This document shows, piece after piece, positions 1 to 11,773 of a stretch of 64,000 nt of DNA. The position numbers were made by a program, and so were the translations under genes. Position 1 is the stretch's first letter. The number at the start of each line of letters is the position of its first letter. The notes beneath the pieces are model-generated. The model was not told the DNA's origin, did no database searches, and saw only the letters and a list, made by a program, of their open reading frames with translations. This DNA comes from Symsagittifera roscoffensis (Eukaryota > Xenacoelomorpha > Acoela > Convolutidae), in the NCBI RefSeq assembly GCF_963678635.1, contig NW_026971009.1:46001-110000 (forward strand), written 5' to 3'.

Positions 1-71
1 TGTCTCGTCTTCTCCCGTTCCAAAACTATTTTGTTGTAAGAGATACTGGATAAGAGTGTGTCTCAGGTCTC

Positions 72-593
72 TTATCTTGTTCCACGAGTCTTCATATCTA
101 AGTTCCTCACTCTATCTCTCTCTCTCTCTCTCTCTCTCATCTGCTCTGGCGAACGTGTCAGTTTCATCAGTCCTCCCAAGTTTCCGTGGGTAATTGCAAT
201 CAATGTCAGAAGTCCGTCTAACCGCAGGTTCTGGATTCCTTCGGTGAGCAGTATCGCCGGTCCTTTCACGAAACTCTCTGCTCCAATTGTCACGAACACG
301 GCTATTAGTTCCACTATCGACACTTCCACTACTGCTTGAAGGAATTCTTTTATCAAGTAATGCGAGACTTTCGGGTAAACTTTTGCCAAGAAGGAAGCGG
401 TCCATCCGGCTCCCAACCCTTCTAGCATGCTGTCTGTCCGTTCAAAGCCACCCTGTCCCTTCACTTCAATGGTCCAGAAGGTTTCCAGAGTAATCTGACA
501 CATTCTGTTCACAAATTCAGCGGTCTTTTCCCCGGCATTTTCCGCCAGGTTCACCTCCTTCAACAAGTAGGCATGTATCTTTGTGATCATCAC
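72..593 (-). pseudogene. Fragment of the giant ORF4 protein of copy A
   Basis: A 173-codon open stretch that aligns with about residues 1,130-1,270 of the 2,959-aa ORF4 of copy B. Shared features are the FLA start of a hydrophobic stretch, a LR-DG-L-L motif and a LLTHG-type motif (LRVDGYLALVLLTHGE in B, LRLDGLLTLIAITHGN here). It has no start of its own. Just upstream in the sense direction (about 600) lies the tail of pol, so the ORF3 and ORF4 N-terminal regions (over 4 kb in B) are missing here. The 3' end runs into a (TC)n microsatellite that reads as an ER repeat, and stops at 72. It shows that ORF4 belongs to the family and is not private to copy B. No function can be assigned to this segment. 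Confidence 0.75.
115..138. repeat. (TC)n microsatellite
   Basis: About twelve TC units in a row, at the truncated end of the ORF4 fragment of copy A. On the sense strand it reads GA and extends the open frame as alternating Glu-Arg, so similarity to B ends here. Confidence 0.95.
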
Positions 594-1508
594 GGGGCCT
601 TAGTCTGTATCGTGAACGGAAGATCCAGTTCCAAGTTCTTGGGAACCTCTATCTGTTCGGGATCCTGCCAATCTTCCTCTGCGTAGGGTAAGGTTTCATT
701 GTCCGCTTCGATCTCCTCGTTTGGATCCAGGTCCAGCGGTGTATCCGTACCTTCCTCTACGACTTCGTTTCCATCGTTCTTCTCCCTGGTGCCCTTTTCA
801 TTGACCTCACAAGCAGGATTCATCATTAGATAATCCCCTTCTTCCATGTCTGCAGGTATACACCAGTCTTCTGTCGATGGATTGTGTGGCTTGATGTTCT
901 CGTAGTGGGCGGCTCGGCCAGTACTCAGTCTATAAAAGCGTCCCTCCTGGTGCACCTCTGTAATCATGAAAGGTCCCTCCATTTTAGAGGAGCTTTTTCG
1001 TCCCTTTCGGTGGTATAACGTTCTGAAATACCCATACGTAGTCTCCCACCGAGTAAGCCTTTGCACCAGCTGCTTTCTTGTCGAATCTTTTCCTCTGCCT
1101 TGCCTGTGCTTGCTGAGTATTTCGTCTACACAAATCGTTCAACTCCTGTTGGCATCTAATCACATCCCTCACGTAGACCTGTGGGGACGTTTTCTTTCCC
1201 TCATACTCTGGGTAGAAGAAGGTTAAGGGCAAAGACTTTTCGCGTCCAGTTAGCATCATGTGTGGACTGACTCCAGTGGTGGAATGTTGCGTGCTGTTAT
1301 ATGCTCCCATCACCTGTGGAAGGTATCTGTCCCAATCGGTCATGTACCTGGAACAATATACTCTCAGCATCGACACTAACGTCCTATTCTGTCTTTCCAC
1401 TAAGCCGTTCGTCTGAGGGTGGTATGTCGTGGAGTGAGCCTGAGCGACCTGTGAGCGTCTCATAAGCTCTTTCGTAAGCTCTCCTACAAAAGCTGTTCCA
1501 TTATCCGA
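590..1508 (-). pseudogene. Copy A pol: integrase C-terminal half and pol tail
   Basis: Continues the integrase after a nonsense codon (TAA at about 1,510, where B has CAA just before the SDNG motif). The segment to about 984 holds the second catalytic Asp region, the HPQTNGLVERQ motif with the catalytic Glu, and the region leading to the GPY/F module. A frameshift near 990 moves reading into another frame (1,066-590), which carries the GPF module, the RFYRLSTGRAAHYEN block and the acidic pol tail. The tail matches B up to the EVPK motif and then ends at 590, where the ORF4 fragment begins. Nonfunctional. Confidence 0.85.
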
Positions 1509-2086
1509 TTAAAACGTCATCGGACAACCATGTCTTGCTATCCACGTATTGATCAGGTGGTCGCATGTCTCTTCCGCCGAGGCAGTTATGCAGGGCACGG
1601 CCTCTGCATACTTCGTAAACTGATCTATCATGACCAGCACCTGATTATAACCATTGTCTGTCATGCATATCTTTTGGTGATCTATCTGCACCACCTCGTT
1701 GAATTCAGACGACTCGATCGATTGTAAAGGAAATCGCAACTTCCTTGGATCCTTGAACTGTTGGCATGACAAACATGCTGTTACCCACTTCTCGCATGCC
1801 TTTTTCATCCCAGGCCACTCAAAGCGCTTCAGGATCCTCTGATATACTTTGTCGATCCCCTGATGGCCCATCTGATCATGTGACCTGAATAATAGTTCTG
1901 CCTGATAGAGTTGCGGTAACACTATCGCGTTATACTTGTATAGGACTCTCTTCTTTTGCAAGCCACAATCCCGTCCTTGTTCAAATATAACGTCCCTTCC
2001 TTCTGCATGAAGTACTGTCTCAGGATGCGATAATTATTTTCCTCGAGGTGCCCTTTATCCGGAGAACCATTCTCGATCCACCTTTT
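1509..2086 (-). pseudogene. Copy A pol: integrase zinc domain and core N-part
   Basis: Open from 1,961 to 1,509, with the H-H-C-C zinc-binding module (SHDQMGHQG then ACLSC) and the first catalytic Asp (IDHQ). The stretch 2,086-1,950 encodes the linker before the zinc domain in another frame (KRWIENG to VACKRR), so there is a frameshift near 1,950. The linker was cut by the BEL/Pao element: its N-terminal side resumes at 9,363. The open frame ends at PMTF with a TAA in place of a Gln codon. Confidence 0.85.
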
Positions 2087-2091
2087 CAGGT
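2087..2091. repeat. Target-site duplication of the BEL/Pao element (left)
   Basis: CAGGT, identical to 9,358-9,362 on the other side of the element. Five bases is usual for BEL/Pao integration. Confidence 0.9.
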
Positions 2092-2391
2092 TGTTCGCGC
2101 TTAAATTAATGACGTCATTATAGTGCGAAAGTGAAAAAACTAAAATTAGATTTGCTTAGACAAAAGGCCTTGAAAAATACTGGTTTGTCCGATTAAAGTC
2201 AGTTTGCCATCAAAAATGTTTATAGATTTTTCAGATTGTTGAAAACCGTATTGCTAAAACGCTAACCGAAAATGTTAAACTGATTGTTGTCATATATTAC
2301 TTACTCTTCATATTATCTGTTAAGTTGCCAATAATTTACAGATTTTGAAGCAGGTTTTTGTAGATCTTACAGGATACGAGAGTGCGGCACA
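2092..2391 (+). repeat. BEL/Pao 5' LTR
   Basis: 300 bp, starting TG and ending CA, paired base for base without gaps with 9,058-9,357 (8 substitutions counted by hand). Contains a TGACGTCA motif (CRE/ATF-type palindrome) near its start, at about 2,109-2,116, which is a possible promoter element. Confidence 0.95.
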
Positions 2392-2394
2392 TTT

Positions 2395-2415
2395 TGGTCC
2401 GCCGACCCGGACTCG
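2395..2415 (+). other. Primer binding site, probable tRNA-Tyr
   Basis: Starts TGGTCCGCCGACCCGG three bases after the LTR. Its complement fits a tRNA 3' end position by position: CCA, A73, a seven-base acceptor strand with G72, a T-stem ending in C61, and A58 with CG before it as in a T-loop. G72 implies a C1-G72 pair, which in eukaryotic cytosolic tRNAs is characteristic of tRNA-Tyr. The tRNA identity is inferred. Confidence 0.7.
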
Positions 2416-2459
2416 ATATTCCGGACGATATTCCAGAGGATTTTCAGGACGATATTCCG

Positions 2460-3240
2460 GACAGTACGACCCAATTGGCCGAAATTGTGCAATAAACCGA
2501 AATTTGTCCAAACACGACGCAATTGGCCGAAAGTGACCAATTAGCCGGAATTTGCCCAAACACAACCCAATTGGCCGAAAGTGACCAATTAGCCGATATT
2601 TTTCCAGAGACGACCCAATTGGCCGAAAGCGACCAATTAGCCGAAACTTTTCCAGAGACGACCCAATTGGCCGAAAGTGTCCAATTAGCCGATATTTGTC
2701 GAAACACGACCCAATTGCCCGAAATTGTGCAATTAGCCGAAAATTGTCCAAACACGACCCAATTGGCCGAAATTGTGCAATTCGCCGAAATTTGTCCAAA
2801 CACGACCCAATTGGCCGTAATTGTGCAATTAGCCGAAATTTGTCCAAACACGACCACATTGGCCGAAATTGTGCAATTAGCCGAAAATTGTCCAAACACG
2901 ACCCAATTGGCCGAAATTGTGCAATTAGCCGAAATTTGTCCAAACACGACCCAATTGGCCGAAATTGTGCAATTAGCCGAAGTTTGTCCAAACACGACCC
3001 AATTGGCCGAAATTGTGCAATTAGCCGAAATTTGTCCAAACACGACCCAATTGGCCGAAATTGTGCAATTAGCCGAAATTTGTCCAAACACGACGCAATT
3101 GGCCGAAATTGTGCAATTAGCTGAAAGTTGCCCTAAAGTATCCCAATTGGCCGAAAGTGTCCAATTATCCGATATTTGTCCAAACACGACCCAATTGGCT
3201 GAAATTGTGCAATAGCCGAAAGTGGCCCGAAGATGCCGAA
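2460..3240. repeat. 48-bp tandem array in the BEL/Pao leader
   Basis: About 16 copies of a 48-bp unit built on CCAATTGGCCGAAATTGTGC followed by AATTAGCCGAAATTTGTCC and AAACACGA. Each unit holds two related halves (AATTGGCCGAAA and AATTAGCCGAAA). The centre copies (about 2,740-3,120) are nearly identical and the edges are diverged. Because 48 is a multiple of three, several frames on both strands stay open across the array. These are artefacts of the repeat and not genes. Confidence 0.95.
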
Positions 3241-4283
3241 TTGGCCAGAAGTGTCCAATTAGCCAAAAATTGTCAGAAGGTGACCAATTGGCCGATACGA
3301 CCCATTTGGACGAAACGACCCGATTGTCCGAAAAAACCCGATTGTCCGAAACGTCCCAGTTAGGAGAAGGGGAGGCCTTTTCAGGTATCCTGATTGTGGA
3401 TTGTGGACACCCATTTTTTCTCGACACCCGAAGTTTTCTGTGGAATTTGGATTCTACCGGTGAACGCCTCTACAAAACTTGTAAGACTAAAAAACCAAAA
3501 CTTTATCCATTTGTGCTAACTTGCTGATTTGATGCTTTAAATTCTGATACGAGGTTTTTTGATGGCAAAATCGTAACCCCCAATGTTTCTCTATACCAAA
3601 ACCCGATCAGAAAATTTTCTGTTGGTTTAGAAAAAAACCGGCCTAATAAACCTTAATTACGTTATCCTAACACCGTGTTTGTAAGCTCAACACCGTATCG
3701 AAAAAAAGGCCGAAAATTTTGAAAAAAAAAATGAAAATTTTTGATTTTTTTTCCAAAAACTTTAAAGTTTTGCAAATTATTCAGCAAAGCGCCAATTTTC
3801 ATAAGAAATTAACTTAAACGACCGAGTCGAGTCTTTTGCCCAAATTTCGGACTTTTAACGGAAAAAAAACTCAAAATTTCGCAAGCGCACCAGGTTACTG
3901 TTGGAACTTGAACCGTTGGCTGAAAACGTGAAAAAAAATATTTTTGAAAAACTTTCGAAAAAAATTTTGGAAAATTTTCGAAAAAAAAAAATCCGAAATT
4001 TTCGAAAAAAAAATTTCTGAAAAAACGCCGTGTTTATTCTTGAAACGTGGTGCAGCTAACTAAACTAGTTCATTTGGATAAAAGTAGCCGTAGTCGGGAC
4101 CCGGAGCGTATTATTAAGCAAATCGTCTTACCTTTTGCTACAACCTTGTTAGCTCAGGGTGTTGCGGGAGGTCAGGTCGCGGTTTGCTTGATTCCCTTCC
4201 TCTAAAGTTGATTTAATTCACTAAATGTTCATACTAGCTGCTAGCTCGCTGCACCACGCTTTGAAAAAACTTTCCCCCGCTTA
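3241..4283 (+). other. BEL/Pao leader without a recognisable gene
   Basis: The first part (to about 3,360) is decayed array. The rest is AT-rich with A and T runs (3,700-4,020) that can form weak hairpins. The N-terminal part of gag expected here was not found in any frame, so it is probably deleted or replaced. Confidence 0.6.
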
Positions 4284-7200
4284 GTGTATCTCAATCGTGC
4301 TCTGAAAACTCTAGAAAGAAAGTTTGGCCAGCCACAAAACGTAATTACGGCCCACCTTGATAAGTTGTCCAGTTTCCCGCAGCTTCGAATGCACAACTCT
4401 GAGAACATCATTAGCTTCTCGATGACCATTTCAAGTCTAGTGGCTGTCTTTAGGTCTCTTGATTATGAAGAAGATTTGAAAAGCGTCTCTTTGTTAAATC
4501 AAGCTCTTTCGAAAATTCCACCAAACATGAGAGAATCGTGGTCACTTTTTGTCGTGAAACGTAATTGGTCACGCCCCAACCTAATTGACTTTAACAATTG
4601 GTTAAAAGATAAAGCAGAAGCTCATGAGCAAATGAAAAATATGCCTGGAAAGCCCAAAGTCGAAGAGCCATCCAAAACTAAAGCTGTAACGAGAGTTTTT
4701 GCCTCGACAAGTACAGTTGAGAAAAAGTTTGAATATCCTTCTTGTATCCTCTGCAAGGGGAAACATGCCTTGTGGAAGTGTTCTGTGTTTAAGGAGAAAA
4801 CTCCAACACAACGTGCGAAATTCTCTGCGGAAAACAAATTGTGCTTCTCCTGCTTACAAGGGAACCACGCATTCCGGCAACGTCCCAGAGCAAAGAAATG
4901 CACCAAACCAGGTTGCACTAGCACCCATAGTGTACTTCTCCATGGGGCTGAACGTGTTTTTCCTAGTCGAAATCCGGACAAAAATGATAGCCATACAAGA
5001 CCCAACGCTGGTCAAACAAGATCTAATGCAGAGCCGGATAAAGCGAGCACAAACGCTGATCGAAAATCATTCAGCAAGAAAATACCAAACGCAAGTTCGA
5101 ATCATGCAGACATTAATCCCGTTCCGTTAGATGTAAGTTGCGCAATCTCGAACGACCAATCATCAATCATAACATCGAAAGGGTTACTGCCCATAATCAA
5201 GCTCCAAGTTTCCACCGATTTCCAGAGTGCTGATTGTTTAACATTGTGTGACTCAGCATCTAGTCATTCCTGGATATCGGCTAAATTAGTCAAATGTCTG
5301 AATCTCTCAAGAAGAGATTTGGATCTCACAGTAAATGGTATTAACACAACGACTGTTGTTAAAACGAAACAAGTTCAGACGAAGGTATCTTCTAACTTCG
5401 ATGGATTCGAATACATATTCGAATTAACCGCATTGGTCAAGGATGAACTTAAAGTCGGTACCGATACCGTCAACATCCCTGCATTACAGAGCAAGTATCC
5501 GTACCTTGCTCCCATCAAACCAATTGTGTATAGCTACGCCGATGTAGACTTAATAATTGGTCAAGACTCCTTCCATGCTATTCGGCCTGAGGAGTATTTC
5601 AAGAGTGAGGCCGATCCAAACACATCGCCCGTCGCGGTTCGCCTTCCAATAGGCTGGGTCTTGAGCGGCCCAATGCCGACATCTACTGGTTTCCTTTCTA
5701 CTTGTTTCAAGTGCAATACGGATGATACCGAACTAGCTTGTCAAATCAAACGCTGGTATGAAATAGAGTCATACGGAGCCTACAAACAGGTCGATTCCCC
5801 TTCAACCGAAGACAAAAGGGCGGCTAAAATACTTGATACCTCCACCGTCCACGATGGATCAAGAAATGCTGTAGGTATGCTTTGGGCAGAAGAATCTATC
5901 ATGTTACCAGATAATTACTATTCCTCTTTGGTTCAGTTAAAATCGTTGGAAAAACGTTTAGCGAAAGATCCTCACTTAAGGGATCAATACTCAAAAACTA
6001 TCGAAGATGATTTGAGTAAAGGATACGTGATTCAAGTTCCTCCCCATAATTTTTCGAACCGCAGCATACGCGAGTGGTATCTTCCTCACCATCCCGTGGT
6101 GAACCCAAACAAACCTGGTAAAGTGAGGCGTGTCCTTAACGGAGCGTCTAAATTCCATGGTACGTCATTGAACAAATCGTTGCTAGTAGGACCCGACCTA
6201 CTGCAGAATCTTGTGTTCGTTCTCCTCCGTTTTCGTCAACATCATTTTGCCGTATCGGCTGACATTGAAGGGATGTTCCTACAAGTTGGCGTCCTTCCAG
6301 AGGACCAACCATCTCTTCGTTTTCTGTGGCGGGAGGACCCCACAGCCGATGTGGTTGTACACCAGTACACCAGATTTATCTTTGGAGCGAGAGATTCGCC
6401 AATGTGTGCAAATTATGCATTGCAACGGACTGCAATGGATAATCAGGCGATGTTCCCTGACGCAGCGTCCGCAGTTCTAGAGAAATTTTATATGGACGAC
6501 TACCTTGACTCCTTTGAGGACCCTGATGTTGCATTTAAAATGAGTCAAGAGTTGATTACTCTGTTAGCTCTAGGTGGTTTTAAATTAACCAAGTTCATAA
6601 GTAACATAACTAAATATAATAAAGATTTAAACCCGCCCCAAAGCGCGCCGCAACAGGAAAGTAAAAATATTGTAACTTGTGGGGATAATTCTTCTCATGT
6701 TCTTGGTCTGAAGTGGGACCATATTGACGACACTTTGGTCGTAAGCCGTGGTGTCAACCGTGAACTTAAAATTTCGATAACACAGCGAACAGTGTTAAGT
6801 TTTGTTTCTTCCGTTTTCGACCCCATAGGTCTCGTAGCGCGCTATACCGTAAGAGCGCGATTATTGTTGAAAGAAATCTGGCGCATTCATGGTCAACAAT
6901 GGGATGATCAGCTACCCGTTGACATCAAGACAAAATTTCTTGCCTGGCACTCTGGTTTGCCATCTCTAGGGAAAATGAGTATAAAGCGCAGCTACTTCTC
7001 CGCACCAGTCGATTGGGTTGAGTTACACATGTTCGGTGACAGCTCAGAAGAAGTTTTTTGTGCTGTAGCTTTTCTTCGCGCCCGTGTGAAAACTTCACTC
7101 GAAACACAAGTTGCCTTCGTCTTTGGAAAAGCAAGAGTCGCGCCCATGAAAGCGCTTTCCATCCCGAAGCTTGAACTGCAGGCCGCGTTACTCGCTACCC

Positions 7201-9070
7201 GCTTGAAGGAAGATGTCCTCAAAGCTCTAACCATTCCTGTGTCAAACACGTTCATGTGGACTGACAGCATCACTGTGCTCCAGTGGTTAAACTCAGGTAG
7301 TAAGCAACCCACGTTCGTGGCAAACCGGATTGGAGAGATTCTAGAAAGTACGACCGTAGACCATTGGTTTCATGTCTTAAGTGGAGACAACCCTGCTGAT
7401 ACGGGAACCAGAGGAATCTCAGCGGAGTCCTTAAAAACAAGCAGCTGGGTGAACGGGCCAAGTCTGCTGAAAAGTGGCGAGTGGCTTTTCAAGCCGAGCA
7501 TAGAAATACTTACAAAAATCCGCCTGGCTGCTCCCGCTTGTGACCTTAATGAAGGTTTACAGCAGGCCTCTAATTTTTCAAACGTTGCACTGAAACAAAA
7601 ACAACCCATTTTATTTGATTGGGAAAAATTGAGCTCGTTTCGTAAACTCCAGCGAGTGGTTGCCTTCATGCTCAGACTTAGTCCGAAACACCGGCACTAC
7701 CGCACTAAAGTCAAGGAAATAACCGATCCGGTTGAATTAGAAACCGCCAAACAACGACTTTTGTTGATTTCCCAAAAGGAATCTTTTGAAGCGGAATATT
7801 TACTCCTGTCCTGCAACAAAACTGTCAAAAAGTCTAGTCATATTGCACAGTATGCACCGTTTATGGGTCCTGCAATCCTCATTCGTTCAACTGAATATGA
7901 CACAAAACACCCCATAATCCTTGATGGAAGGCATTCTTTGGTGAAATTGTTCGTAAGTGATATTCATTATCGCTATCAGCACCAGTTCTTAGACTACCTG
8001 CGAGCTGTAATTCACTTAGAGTTCGCAATCTTGAACCTTCGCTCTTTATTGAAGTCCATTGAAGTCCACTGCCTTATATGTAGGAAGCGCAAAGCCAAAA
8101 CTGTCACACCTATGATGACAGAACTTCCAGTTGAAAGGCTTGGTTACCGCCAGCCTCCCTTCACAAACTGTGGTGTTGATTACTTTGGACCTTTTTACGT
8201 CTCAATCAGGAGGAGTTCTGAAAAACGATGGTGCTTCCTTTTTACATGTATGACCACCAGAGCTGTACATATTGAGATTGTCTCATCCATGGACACGAGT
8301 TCGTGTGTAATGGGAATATAAAGAATCATTGCCCGTCGCGGCACTCCATCAGTCATTTGGTCTGATAACGGCACCAATTTTGTGGGAGCCCAGAAAGAAC
8401 TCTTAAATTGTATTCAGTCGTGGAACGATCAAGCACCCCCAGAGCTGGCAAAAAGGGTATTAAGTGGAAATTTAACCCCCCGGCAGCCCCGCATCACGGT
8501 GGTTCTTGGGAACGTCTCGTTCGGTGTTGTAAAAGGATATTCTACGCAATAATAGGAAGTAGAAAGCTCACTCCCGAAGTCCTTGAAACAACTTTCTGTC
8601 TTGTAGAACAATCACTGAACGCTCGACCTATAACATCAGTAAGTGCAAGTCCGGATGGTTTCGAGGTGTTAATTGCTAATCATTTTTTGTTAGGCCGAAA
8701 TGGTACTAGCCTTCCTTCTCTCTCTTTCCAGGAGCACTTCGACCATCGAAAGCAATATATCCGAGCGCAAAGCTACGCCATTGCAATTTGGAGTTGTTGG
8801 CTGCGAGATTATGTGCCAGCGCTGAATAAACGCAGTAAGTGGCACTCCGATAGTGACGTTATTTTAAAAACAGGGGACTTAGTGTGGATTGTTGACGAAC
8901 GCAGCCCAAGGGGACACTACCCTCTGGCTCGTATAAAAACCCTTAATTATGGAAAAGACAACATAGACCGATCCGCCGTAGTTACCACCCGCTCCGGGGA
9001 GCTAACTCGACCGGCCGTAAAACTCGCACCCGTTTTTGCTCCTTTGGGCGCGGAAGATGTTCGCGCTTAA
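4284..9070 (+). pseudogene. BEL/Pao gag-pol polyprotein, N-truncated, with one stop and one frameshift
   Basis: The open frame 4,284-8,321 (1,345 codons) starts inside gag. It carries a CX2CX4HX4C zinc knuckle (about residue 153) and a second Cys-His cluster, an aspartic protease with DSASS (about 324) in place of the common DSG, a reverse transcriptase with FYMDDYLDSF (about 735), RNase H with GDSS and TDS motifs (about 915-995), and an integrase zinc module ending CLICRKRKA. A TAA at 8,319-8,321 interrupts the integrase. The same frame continues with ARRGTPSVIWSDNGTNFVG, then loses one base in the A-run at 8,450-8,454. The remainder (to 9,070) holds the catalytic Glu region and C-terminal module and ends 13 bases inside the 3' LTR. 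The start at 4,284 is the frame opening and not a true initiation site. Domain calls are by motif. Confidence 0.92.
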
Positions 9071-9357
9071 ATTAATGACGTCATTATAGCGCGAAAGTGA
9101 AAAAACTAAAATTAGATTTGCTTAGACAAAAGGCTTTGAAAACTACTGGTTTGTCCGATTAAGGTCAGTTTGCCATCAAAAATGTTTATAGATTTTTCAG
9201 ATTGTTGAAAACCGTATTGCTAAAATGCTAACCGAAAATGTTAAACTGATTGTTGTCATATATTACTTACTCTTCATATTATCTGTTAAGTTGCCGATAA
9301 CTTACAGATTTTGAAGCAGGTTTTTGTAGATCTTACAGGACACGAGAGTGCGGCACA
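9058..9357 (+). repeat. BEL/Pao 3' LTR
   Basis: 300 bp, collinear with 2,092-2,391. A short purine stretch (GCGGAAGA, 9,050-9,057) just upstream could be the polypurine tract. The stop codon of the pol gene is inside the LTR. Confidence 0.95.
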
Positions 9358-9362
9358 CAGGT
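9358..9362. repeat. Target-site duplication of the BEL/Pao element (right)
   Basis: CAGGT, identical to 2,087-2,091. Confidence 0.9.
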
Positions 9363-11160
9363 TGCTTGTCATGCGATCCTTTCTTTGCGCCCTAAGAAGA
9401 TCCGAGAGTCTGTATCTCGCCTTTAAGTACGTCTTCATGACCCTCATCTGACTATTCAGCTCGTTGGGCTGGTGTGTGTCTTCTTCCATCTTAACGCACC
9501 AAATCTTCGCCAACGGCTGTGTTTCTTGTTTAAACGGCTGAAGATCAGTCCTGACTACCTCTTTCTGCGGCAACGGGCTTATCGAACGTTTCGATACCGC
9601 TATTGTCTCCAAGTCATCCGCTGCGTTGTCAAAGACTCTTTCGCTTGGTATAAGGTAGCGATCGCTGTCAGGATCCTGGTACACCTCTATGTCCAGGTCC
9701 CTTGCCCGAGTTTCCACTAGTAGTGTGTGTATCGCTAGTTCTGACAGTTCTGATCTCGAGCTCGAGTTCCTGTCTGAATAGGTGTCCATTCCTGAGTTTC
9801 GGGAATTGTCATCCGTCGAAGAGGTTGTGCTGGAGACTGCACGCTCCTCCGGATCATGTCTGTGCCTTCTTCGCATCCATCTGAACTCCCCAGACAAAAT
9901 CTTGTCCTCTAGGTCCTGTTTCTCATCAGGAATTTTCTCGTCTATCTCAGACTCCCCGGACAAATTTTCTTGTCCCGGGTGTTGATCTTGTGATCGCTGG
10001 TTCTTCTCATCATTCGTCTCCCCGGACAAATAGTCTTGCAGCAGATTTTGTTCTACCTTTTCACCTTCCTTATCCTGGTCCACAAATGTGACGGTTTTCT
10101 TTCGCTTGCTGCTCCCCTGTTCTTTCTGTCCGTAAGAAGTTCTGGTTAAAATCTCGTGGGGTATTGAGGATACTAAATGCTGAACTATTGTCCTACAATC
10201 CCTCTCGTTCTCTTCGTGCTGTCGTCTGGACGGCATGATCTTCACCTTTTCACTGACTGTTAGCGATGCCACTGCTGCTGTCCACTCGTGGTCATCTCTG
10301 GTCACTTCTCTTTCTAACAATCCACCCAGCATCCGCATCACTTGCGGTGTGACTTGCACCGTTCTATCCAATAATGAGAGGCTGTTTATGTTCATGCGAG
10401 AGAGTTCTTGCTGGACCAAATTCGAGCGCAGCAACAGATCCAAGGGGACCGGGTCCTCCCTGGATAGGATCTTTATCTCGGCTGCTTTCTCTACAGGTAA
10501 CTCAGGATGCCCTGGAATTGGATGTCCAGACTTATCCAACCATCTCGTTAAGGGAAGCGCATCATAAGTTTCTTTGTCCAGAAACGAGAATCCCTCCTTT
10601 ATTTCCGCCTGATTGGCCGGCTTCTGCTCCAATCTTTCATAGAACTCAGTTTTCTTGCTGAGGCTCTCAGCATTCTGGTGTTTATCACGCATCCTATGTT
10701 CGATTATCATATGGTAGCCATCCAATCTTACTATCCATCTATCAATATAACTCTGATCCATCGAGTAGGTCTTCAACCAGGATAACGCTCTGTTGTCCAC
10801 GCGTAACTTGAAGGGAGCGCTCCCCAAGTATGCACGGTACTTTTCCACGAAGGTGACTACTGCAAACATTTCTGCTTTTGGTGTGCCATATTTCATCTCT
10901 GTGTCACTCAAGACCTTGCTGCCGTATGCAATGGGACGGAGAACTGTTCTTCCGTTCCATTCTTGCTCTTGATGCAATATTCCTGAGATGGCCACTACCG
11001 ATGCGTCTGTGTCAAGAACACACATGCCCTTTTCTATAGGCATGCCTAGCACTGGCGCTTCGCACAGTTCCCGCTTTATGTTCTCGAAAGCGACCTGTGC
11101 CTCATCGTTCCAATCGAACTTTTTCCCCTTGTTGCGCATCAGCTTCTGCATCGGATACAC
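9363..11160 (-). pseudogene. Copy A pol: RT thumb, RNase H and linker
   Basis: Open in one frame, from just after the nonsense codon at about 11,165 to the BEL/Pao insertion point. The frame runs on into the BEL/Pao LTR and stops at 9,286, giving a chimeric tail of about 25 residues. It contains the RT connection (KGKKFDWN), RNase H with the VLDTDAS motif, a Glu in KAEMFAV and the RVDNRALSWL block, and then DKHQNAESLSKK. After this comes a long acidic, low-complexity linker with repeated SGE motifs, as in B. The LTRWLDKSG block is shared with B and separates RNase H from the linker. Confidence 0.88.
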
Positions 11161-11771
11161 CTTGTCCGCTTATCCTTTTATGAATTCCCGGTAGTAATTG
11201 GCAAACCCTAGGAAGCTCAGGAGGTGTTTGTCCGTTCTGGGAGCTTTCCATGTCAACGCTGCTTCCACTGCTTCCGGGTCCGGCCTCACACCATGCCTAT
11301 CCACCATTCTTCCCAGGTACTTAATCGAATCCCTAAGAATTTCACATTTCGATGGTTTGCACTTCAATCCTGCTCTTTTCATGCATCCAAAGACCTCATC
11401 GAGCCTATCAATGTGGTCTTCCAGGGTCAATGTCGCTATGACTACGTCATCCACGTAACACATCACGATATTCCCGTACTTCTTGGTCATCTTTGAAAAG
11501 TGGCCGTTGCATTGCACAAGCCGAAGGGCATCCACTTCCACTGGTACAATCCCAATTCGCACGCGAATCCGGTTTTCTCTCTGTCCTTCTTCCGCAGAGG
11601 GACCTGCCAGAAGGCAGAACCTAAGTCCAATGTGGTGAAGAACTTGGCATCACCAAGCTTAGATAGGCTCTCGTCTAATCGCGGTATCGGGTACGCATCT
11701 TTTATCGTTACCGCGTTCAAGTAACGAAAGTCGCAACAAAATCTCAGCTGCCCCCCTTCCTTTTTCGCCAT
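11161..11771 (-). pseudogene. Copy A pol: reverse transcriptase core in two frames
   Basis: The first part (11,771-11,487) carries the FCCDFRYLN, YPIPRLDESL and LDLGSAFWQVPL blocks and MPFGLCNATATFQR. Compared with B, about 25 bases are then missing at 11,510, which shifts the frame. The second part (to 11,170) carries the catalytic YVDD motif (CYVDDVVIAT), GLKCKPSKCE and FLGFANYYREFIKG. A TAA replaces a Tyr codon right after this. Nonfunctional. Confidence 0.88.
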
Positions 11772-11773
11772 TA

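Larger units (their letters stand above)
2092..9357 (+). mobile_element. BEL/Pao LTR retrotransposon nested in copy A
   Basis: Bounded by two 300-bp LTRs (TGTTCG to GGCACA) and a CAGGT target duplication. The primer binding site starts 3 bases after the left LTR. Internal order is a 48-bp tandem array, an AT-rich leader, then one gag-pol gene of BEL/Pao type. By hand the LTRs differ at 8 of 300 positions (about 2.7%), so this insertion is older than copy B, whose LTRs look identical. Gag lacks its N-terminal part, and pol has one nonsense codon and one frameshift, so the copy is no longer autonomous. It sits in the pol linker of copy A in the opposite orientation. Confidence 0.95.

Noticed and set aside
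2320-3427. Four long open frames on both strands over the 48-bp array
   Set aside because: They follow from a unit length divisible by three and have repeating peptide sequences without any domain.
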